Of a DNA stretch of 64,000 nt, positions 57,373-64,000 are shown in pieces. Both the position numbers and the translations under genes were made by a program. This DNA is from Raffaelea ambrosiae (taxonomy: Eukaryota > Ascomycota > Sordariomycetes > Ophiostomatales > Ophiostomataceae). A model generated the notes under the pieces. It was not told the origin of the DNA. It did no database searches and saw nothing but the letters and a program-made list of their open reading frames with translations. The stretch is taken from the NCBI GenBank assembly GCA_002778195.1, contig PCDI01000004.1, forward strand, positions 3,508,226 through 3,572,225. Reading direction: 5' to 3'. Position 1 is the first letter of the stretch. Each line of letters begins with the position of its first letter.

Positions 57373-60300
57373 ATGTCGTCTCTCCCTCCGCCCCCGCCCG
57401 GCTGGGGTAGGCCTCCTCCGCCGCCGCCACCGCCGGATTCTTCGATGCTCCCTCCTCCACCCGCCGTGCCACCACCACCGCCGCCGCCGCCTGGCTATAA
57501 GCCTCCCAGCAGTGCTGATATCGCGAAGCTTGAGCAGAAGAAGAACGAATGGATTCGATTGCAACGCAACCGCTTTGGCGAGAAGAGACGAGGGGGTTTT
57601 GTTGAGACGCAGAAGGCGGACATGCCGCCTGAGCATCTGCGCAAGATCGTTAAAGATATTGGCGACGTCTCCCAGAAAAAGTACACCAGCGACAAGCGCA
57701 GCTACCTCGGCGCACTCAAATTTATGCCACACGCTGTGCTGAAGCTGTTGGAGAATATGCCGATGCCGTGGGAGTCGGCGCGCGAGGTCAAAGTGCTCTA
57801 CCACGTCAACGGCTGCTTGACGCTCGTGAACGAGGTGCCCCGCGTTATCGAGCCCGTCTTTCACGCCCAGTGGGCCACCATGTGGACGACGATGCGCAAG
57901 GAGAAAAGTGACAGACGACTGTTCAAGCGCATGCGCTTCCCGCCCTTTGATGACGAAGAACCGCCCCTGTCCTGGTCCGAGAACATCGAAGATGTCGAGC
58001 CCCTGGAGCCCATCCAGATGGAACTGGACGAGGAGGAAGACGAGGCCGTCTACGAGTGGTTCTACGATAACCGACCCCTTGTTGATACATCGCACGTCAA
58101 CGGGCCCAGCTATAAGACTTGGAACCTCACTCTGCCCCAGATGGCTGCTCTGTACCGGCTGAGCCGCACGCTGTTCACCGACACACACGACAAGAACTAC
58201 TTTTATCTTTTCGAGTCGCAGAGTTTCTTCACGGCCAAGGCGCTGAATGTGGCCCTCCCTGGTGGACCGCGCTTCGAGCCGTTGTACAAGGATATCGACC
58301 CGAATGACGAGGACTTTGGCGAGTTCAATGCGATCGACCGCATCATCTTCCGCAGCCCTATCCGCACCGAGTCGCGAGTCGCCTTCCCACACCTGTACAA
58401 TTCGCTGCCGAGAAGCGTGCGGAACTCGTGGTACGCGTACCCCCAGAGCGTGTACCAGGCCTCTGAGAACGCCGAGCTGCCCACGTTCCACTTCGAATCG
58501 TCCATCAACCCGATTTCATCGCGGTCAACCGTGCCCAAGAACACTGTCACCCACGAAGACGACCTTTTTGGACCAGGGAGCAACGCTGAGCCTGAAGACG
58601 AGGTGTTCGAGCTGCCGGCTGGCCTGGAGCCTTTCCTCGCTGACGAAGAGCTCGCCACGGACGACACTGCGTCGGCGATCGAGCTGTGGTGGGCGCCATA
58701 CCCCTTCGACCGCCGTTCCGGCCGCATGGTCCGCGCCCAGGACGTGCCTCTCGTGAAGAAGTTTTACCTGGAGCACCCTCCGCCGAATCTGCCGGTCAAG
58801 ATCCACGTGTCGTACCAGAAGCTTCTCAAGACCTACGTTCTCAACGAGCTGCACAAGAAACGGCCGAAGACGCTCAAGCGTCAGGATCTGCTCAAGACGC
58901 TCAAGCAGACCAAGTTCTTCCAACAGACAACGATCGACTGGGTCGAGGCGGGTCTGCAGGTATGCCGCCAGGGTTTCAACATGCTGAACCTGCTCATCCA
59001 CCGCAAAAACCTCACCTACCTCCATCTCGACTACAACTTCAACCTGAAGCCCGTCAAGACCCTGACGACAAAGGAGCGCAAGAAGTCCCGGTTCGGCAAT
59101 GCGTTCCATCTGATGCGCGAAATCCTGCGCCTGACAAAGCTGATTGTCGATGCGCAGGTGCAGTACCGGCTCGGCAACATCGATGCCTTCCAGCTGGCTG
59201 ACGGCATTCTGTACGCCTTCAACCACGTCGGCCAGCTGACCGGCATGTACCGCTACAAGTACAAGCTGATGCACCAGATCCGGTCGTGCAAGGATTTGAA
59301 GCACTTGGTGTATTTCAAGTTCAACGTCGGCTCTGTTGGCAAGGGTCCCGGCTGCGGTATCTGGGCCCCGGCCTGGCGAGTGTGGCTGTTCTTCATGCGC
59401 GGTATCATTCCTCTCCTGGAGCGCTGGCTGGGTAACCTGCTGTCGCGCCAGTTCGAGGGCCGTCACAGCAAGGGTGTGGCCAAGACCGTCACCAAACAGC
59501 GTGTCGAGTCGCACTTTGACCTCGAGCTCCGTGCGTCGGTCATGGCAGACCTGATGGACATGATGCCCGAGGGCATCCGGCAGAGCAAGGTCAACACGGT
59601 TCTGCAGCATCTTTCTGAGGCCTGGCGATGCTGGAAGAGCAACATTCCCTGGAAGGTGCCTGGCTTGCCTGCGCCCATTGAGAATGTGATCCTGCGGTAC
59701 GTCAAGGCCAAGGCCGACTGGTGGATCTCGGTGGCTCATTACAACCGCGAGCGTATCCGGCGTGGTGCGACGGTGGACAAGACGGTGGCCAAGAAGAACG
59801 TTGGCCGCCTGACGCGTCTGTGGTTGAAGGCCGAGCAGGAACGTCAGCACAACCACATGAAGGACGGCCCGTATGTGTCCTCGGAGGAGGCTGTGGCCAT
59901 CTACACCACCACTGTGCACTGGCTGGAATCCCGCAAGTTCTCTCCCATTCCCTTCCCAAGCGTGTCCTACAAGCACGACACCAAGATCCTCATCCTGGCA
60001 CTGGAGAGACTCCGCGAGTCGTACTCGACCAAGGGCCGCCTGAATCAGAGCCAGCGTGAGGAGCTCGCGCTGATCGAGCAGGCGTACGACAACCCTGGCA
60101 CCACCCTGGAGCGGATCAAGCGCTTCCTTCTGACGCAGCGCGCCTTCAAGGAGGTGGGCATCGACATGAACGACAACTACAGCACAATCAACCCGGTCTA
60201 CGACATTGAGCCGATCGAAAAGATCAGCGATGCTTATCTTGATCAGTATCTCTGGTACCAGGCCGACCAGCGGCACCTGTTCCCTGCCTGGATCAAGCCG

Positions 60301-63300
60301 TCGGACTCGGAGGTGCCGCCACTGCTGGTGTACAAGTGGACCCAGGGCGTCAACAATCTGCAAAATGTCTGGGCGACTGCGGACGGCGAGTGCAACGTCA
60401 TGATTGAGACGCAGCTGTCCAAGGTCTACGAGAAGATCGAGCTCACGCTGCTCAACTCGCTGCTGCGGCTGATCATGGACCACAACCTGGCTGACTACAT
60501 CACCGCCAAGAACAACGTGACTCTGGCCTACAAGGACATGAGCCATGTCAACAGCTACGGCATGATCCGTGGTCTGCAATTCTCCGCCTTTGTCTTCCAG
60601 TACTACGGTCTGATTTTGGATCTGCTCCTATTGGGTCCCCAGCGTGCCAGCGAGATTGCCGGTCCCCCCAATAGCCCCAACGACTTTTTGCAGTTCCAGG
60701 ACCGCGAGACAGAGACGGCGCACCCCATCCGCCTATACACGCGCTACATCGACAAGATCTGGGTGTTTTTGCGATTTACCGCCGAGGAGTCGCGCGACCT
60801 GATCCAGCGCTTTTTGACCGAGCAGCCCGACCCCAACTTTGAAAACGTCATTGGGTACAAGACAAAGAAGTGCTGGCCCCGTGATTCGCGCATGCGGCTG
60901 ATGCGCCACGACGTCAACCTGGGTCGCGCCGTATTCTGGGATCTGAAGAACCGCTTGCCACGCTCCGTGACGACGATCGAGTGGGACGACACGTTTGCCA
61001 GCGTGTACAGCCGCGACAATCCGAACCTGCTTTTCTCCATGTGCGGCTTCGAGGTGCGCATTCTGCCAAAGATTCGGAATCAAAACGATGAGTTCTCCGT
61101 TAAGGACAGTGTCTGGTCTCTGGTAGACAACACCACGAAGGAACGGACCGCTCATGCTTTCCTGCAAGTCACAGAGGAGGACATTCAGAAGTTCAACAAC
61201 CGAATTCGCCAGATTTTGATGTCGTCGGGTTCGACCACGTTCACCAAGATTGCCAACAAGTGGAACACGGCTCTGATTGCCCTGTTCACATACTACCGCG
61301 AAGCCGCAGTCTCCACCGTAAACCTGTTGGATACGATTGTCAAGTGCGAGACCAAGATCCAGACGCGTGTCAAGATTGGTCTCAACTCCAAGATGCCATC
61401 CCGTTTCCCGCCGGCAGTTTTCTACACCCCGAAGGAACTTGGTGGTCTCGGCATGATTTCCGGGTCGCACATTCTCATTCCGACCAGCGACAAGCGGTGG
61501 TCCAAGCAAACAGATGTCGGCGTTACGCACTACCGGGCTGGTATGACGCACGACGAAGAAACTTTGATCCCAAACATTTTCCGGTATATCATTCCGTGGG
61601 AATCCGAGTTCATTGACTCGCAGCGTGTCTGGACAGAGTATTCCCAGAAGCGTCTGGAGGCGAACCAGCAAAATCGCCGGCTCACACTGGAGGATCTGGA
61701 AGACAGCTGGGACCGCGGCTTGCCGCGGATCAACACTCTCTTCCAGAAGGACCGCAGCACGCTCAGCTTCGACAAGGGTTTCCGGACACGCGCAGAGTTC
61801 AAGATCTACCAGCTGATGAAGAGCAATCCGTTTTGGTGGACCAGCCAGCGCCACGACGGCAAGCTGTGGAATCTGAACGCATATCGGACTGATGTGATCC
61901 AAGCACTCGGCGGTGTCGAAACGATCCTGGAACACACCCTGTTCAAGGCCACTGGATTCGCCAGCTGGGAGGGTCTTTTCTGGGAAAGGGCAAGCGGGTT
62001 TGAAGAGTCCATGAAGTTCAAAAAGCTCACCAATGCCCAACGAAGTGGTAAGTGCTTTTTGTCTTTTTTCGCGATATCATGAAATATTGTAGTCGGTCAT
62101 GTGATGACTAATATTCTTTGCTTACAGGTCTCAACCAAATTCCAAACCGTCGGTTTACTCTGTGGTGGTCTCCGTAAGTGATTTGCCCCTTTTCCTTTTT
62201 GGTGTCTCCCTTTGGTATAGTGGGACGTTTCTTCAGACTGTGAACATGCATGGTTCTCGGGCGGCAACAACGGGTTCCAAACGCGGTTACATGTCTTTTT
62301 CATAACCCTCCGGGTCCTCGAAGCATGGATCCAATTGGACCTGTTTTGCAGAATTTCTCCTTGTTTTTTTTTTGTTTGGAGAAACCGTCTTGGAGCTTCT
62401 CCTGCTGGGGGGGGGTCCGTCTTGGGAGATGATTAAAAGGAGGACTGCTCCGAACTGTTTATGATATATTCAGCATTTGCTAACGGTTAAACAGAACGAT
62501 CAATCGTGGAAACGTCTACGTTGGTTTCCAAGTCCAGTAAGTGCCATTTCCCTGCCCAACAGTTGTTTCGCGACCTGATCGGTTTTGTGCTAATTCCCAT
62601 CTCTAGGCTGGATTTGACTGGAATTTTCTTGCACGGCAAAATTCCAACTCTCAAGATCTCCCTAATCCAGATCTTCCGCGCTCATTTGTGGCAAAAGATT
62701 CACGAGTCAGTGGTCATGGATCTGTGCCAGGTCTTCGACCAGGAACTGGAATCCCTGGGTATCGAGTCTGTGCAGAAGGAGACAATTCACCCTCGCAAGT
62801 CGTACAAGATGAACAGCTCTTGTGCCGACATTCAGCTTTTCCCCAACCAGAGGTGGAATGTCACCCGGCCGTCCCTTCTTTTTGACTCCAAGGACACGAT
62901 CGAAGCAACGACGACAGACAAGTTCTGGATTGATGTGCAGCTCCGGTACGGCGACTACGACTCGCATGACATTGAACGCTATGTCCGCGCAAAGTACCTG
63001 GACTACACAACAGACAGCATGAGTCTGTACCCGTCGCCCACTGGTTTGATGATTGGCATTGACCTGGCGTACAACCTGTACTCGGCCTTTGGCCAGTACT
63101 TCCCTGGTCTGAAAATCTTGATGCAGCAGGCAATGGCCAAGATCATGAAAGCCAATCCTGCTCTCTACGTCTTGCGTGAGCGTATCCGGAAAGGTCTGCA
63201 ACTGTATGCTTCTGAAAGCAACCAGGAGTTCTTGAACTCGCAGAACTACTCTGAGCTGTTCAGCAACAACACACAGCTCTTTATCGACGACACCAACGTC

Positions 63301-64000
63301 TACCGTGTCACTATCCACAAGACCTTCGAAGGCAATTTGACCACGAAGCCCATCAATGGTGCCATCTTCATCTTCAACCCGCGGACAGGCCAGCTTTTCC
63401 TCAAGATTATCCACACAAGCGTTTGGGCTGGTCAGAAGCGACTTGGCCAGCTGGCCAAGTGGAAGACGGCCGAAGAAGTGGCTGCTTTGATTCGCTCTCT
63501 GCCTGTTGAAGAACAGCCCAAGCAGCTGATCGTTACACGGAAGGGCTTGCTCGATCCCCTCGAGGTCAACCTGCTGGACTTCCCCAACATTGCTATCCGT
63601 GCATCTGAATTGCAGCTTCCCTTCCAGGCTGCCATGAAAGTGGAGAAATTGGGTGACATGATCCTTCGTGCCACGGAGCCGCAAATGGTTCTCTTCAACT
63701 TGTACGATGAGTGGCTTAAGAGCGGAATCTCGTCGTACACTGCCTTCTCCCGCTTGATTATGATTTTGCGAGCCCTGCACGTCAATCAGGATAAGACGAA
63801 GCTGATCCTGCGTCCGGACAAGACAGTCATTACCCAGGAACATCACATCTGGCCGACCCTGTCCGATGAAGAGTGGATCAAGGTGGAGGCTCAGCTTCGA
63901 GACCTGATCCTGAACGACTACGGCAAGAAGAACAATGTCAATGTGTCCAGCCTGACGAACAGTGAAGTGCGTGACATCATCCTGGGTATGGAGATCTCGG
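57373..64000 (+). CDS. PRP8: Pre-mRNA-processing-splicing factor 8 (3' end outside window)
   Basis: About 2,050 residues are visible, of ~2,350 usual in fungi. Exons are 57373-62047, 62128-62173, 62495-62536 and 62607 to the edge. The introns are 62048-62127, 62174-62494 and 62537-62606; all join in frame and restore NAQRSGLNQIPNRRFTLWW and TINRGNVYVGFQVQLDLTG. A proline-rich start (PPPPPGWG, then PPPPPPPP) leads to the highly conserved body (SYLGALKFMPHAVLKLLENMP; GLEPFLADEELATDD). PROCN, reverse-transcriptase-like, linker, endonuclease-like and RNase-H-like regions follow in order. The C-terminal Jab1/MPN domain is cut off. Prp8 is the catalytic-core scaffold of the U5 snRNP. The first 4.7 kb have no intron, and two very short exons follow. 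No intein interrupts the visible part. Confidence 0.98.

Noticed and set aside
58525..60579. 684-codon open frame on the minus strand, antisense to PRP8
   Set aside because: It mirrors the third-position GC bias of PRP8, which removes stops from the opposite strand. The translation is repetitive in V, L, H and R with no domain. The same applies to 60733-62040 and 57154-58491.

Overview
This window is nuclear DNA of a filamentous ascomycete (Pezizomycotina, most likely Sordariomycetes; the genus cannot be read from it). Coding sequence is GC-rich and intergenic DNA is full of homopolymer and microsatellite runs. Introns are short GT..AG type with CTRAY-like branch sites. The families present are typical of moulds: a DUF3638/DUF3645 giant protein, a C2H2 factor with a fungal-specific regulatory domain, a yapsin-type GPI protease, an ArAE/FUSC-type membrane protein and a Kre9/Knh-like surface protein.

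Layout. 1-3381 (+) is the 3' end of the DUF3638/DUF3645 gene. After 5.3 kb without a gene comes an alpha-arrestin (8673-11861, +), convergent with a small predicted GPI/secreted protein (12403-13203, -). A glycosyltransferase-like unknown follows (14454-16022, -). Then 13.1 kb (16023-29161) holds no coding sequence I can support. A C2H2 regulator (29162-33226, +, three exons) converges on an aspartyl protease (34053-35793, -, three exons). After another 4.3 kb gap come a polyQ four-helix membrane protein (40098-41135, +) and a secreted histidine phosphatase (41358-42141, -), which converge. A 1,384-residue ArAE/FUSC-like membrane protein (43802-48385, -) is followed by 3.7 kb without a gene. 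Then come a Kre9-like GPI protein (52093-52898, +), tRNA-His(GTG) (53340-53411, -), eIF3c/NIP1 (53963-56715, -) and, divergent from it across a 657-bp shared promoter, PRP8 (57373 to the right edge, +).

How the genes relate. There is no biosynthetic cluster and no operon logic. Several genes concern the cell surface or membrane traffic: the arrestin (Rsp5 adaptor), three secreted/GPI proteins, the secreted phosphatase and the FUSC-like protein. eIF3c and PRP8 are housekeeping genes of translation initiation and splicing. I see no transposon, CRISPR array, rRNA gene or phage-like module. Splice boundaries were read by eye from GT/AG context, frame and family continuity. They agree in frame for every multi-exon gene listed, but no transcript data were available.

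I did not find a convincing new multi-gene system. The points most worth a second look are the acidic insert in the glycosyltransferase-like protein, the 13-kb gene-poor block with recurrent TACTCGTA motifs and a degenerate tRNA-like fold, the polyQ membrane protein, and several microsatellites placed in exons, introns and one 5' leader.
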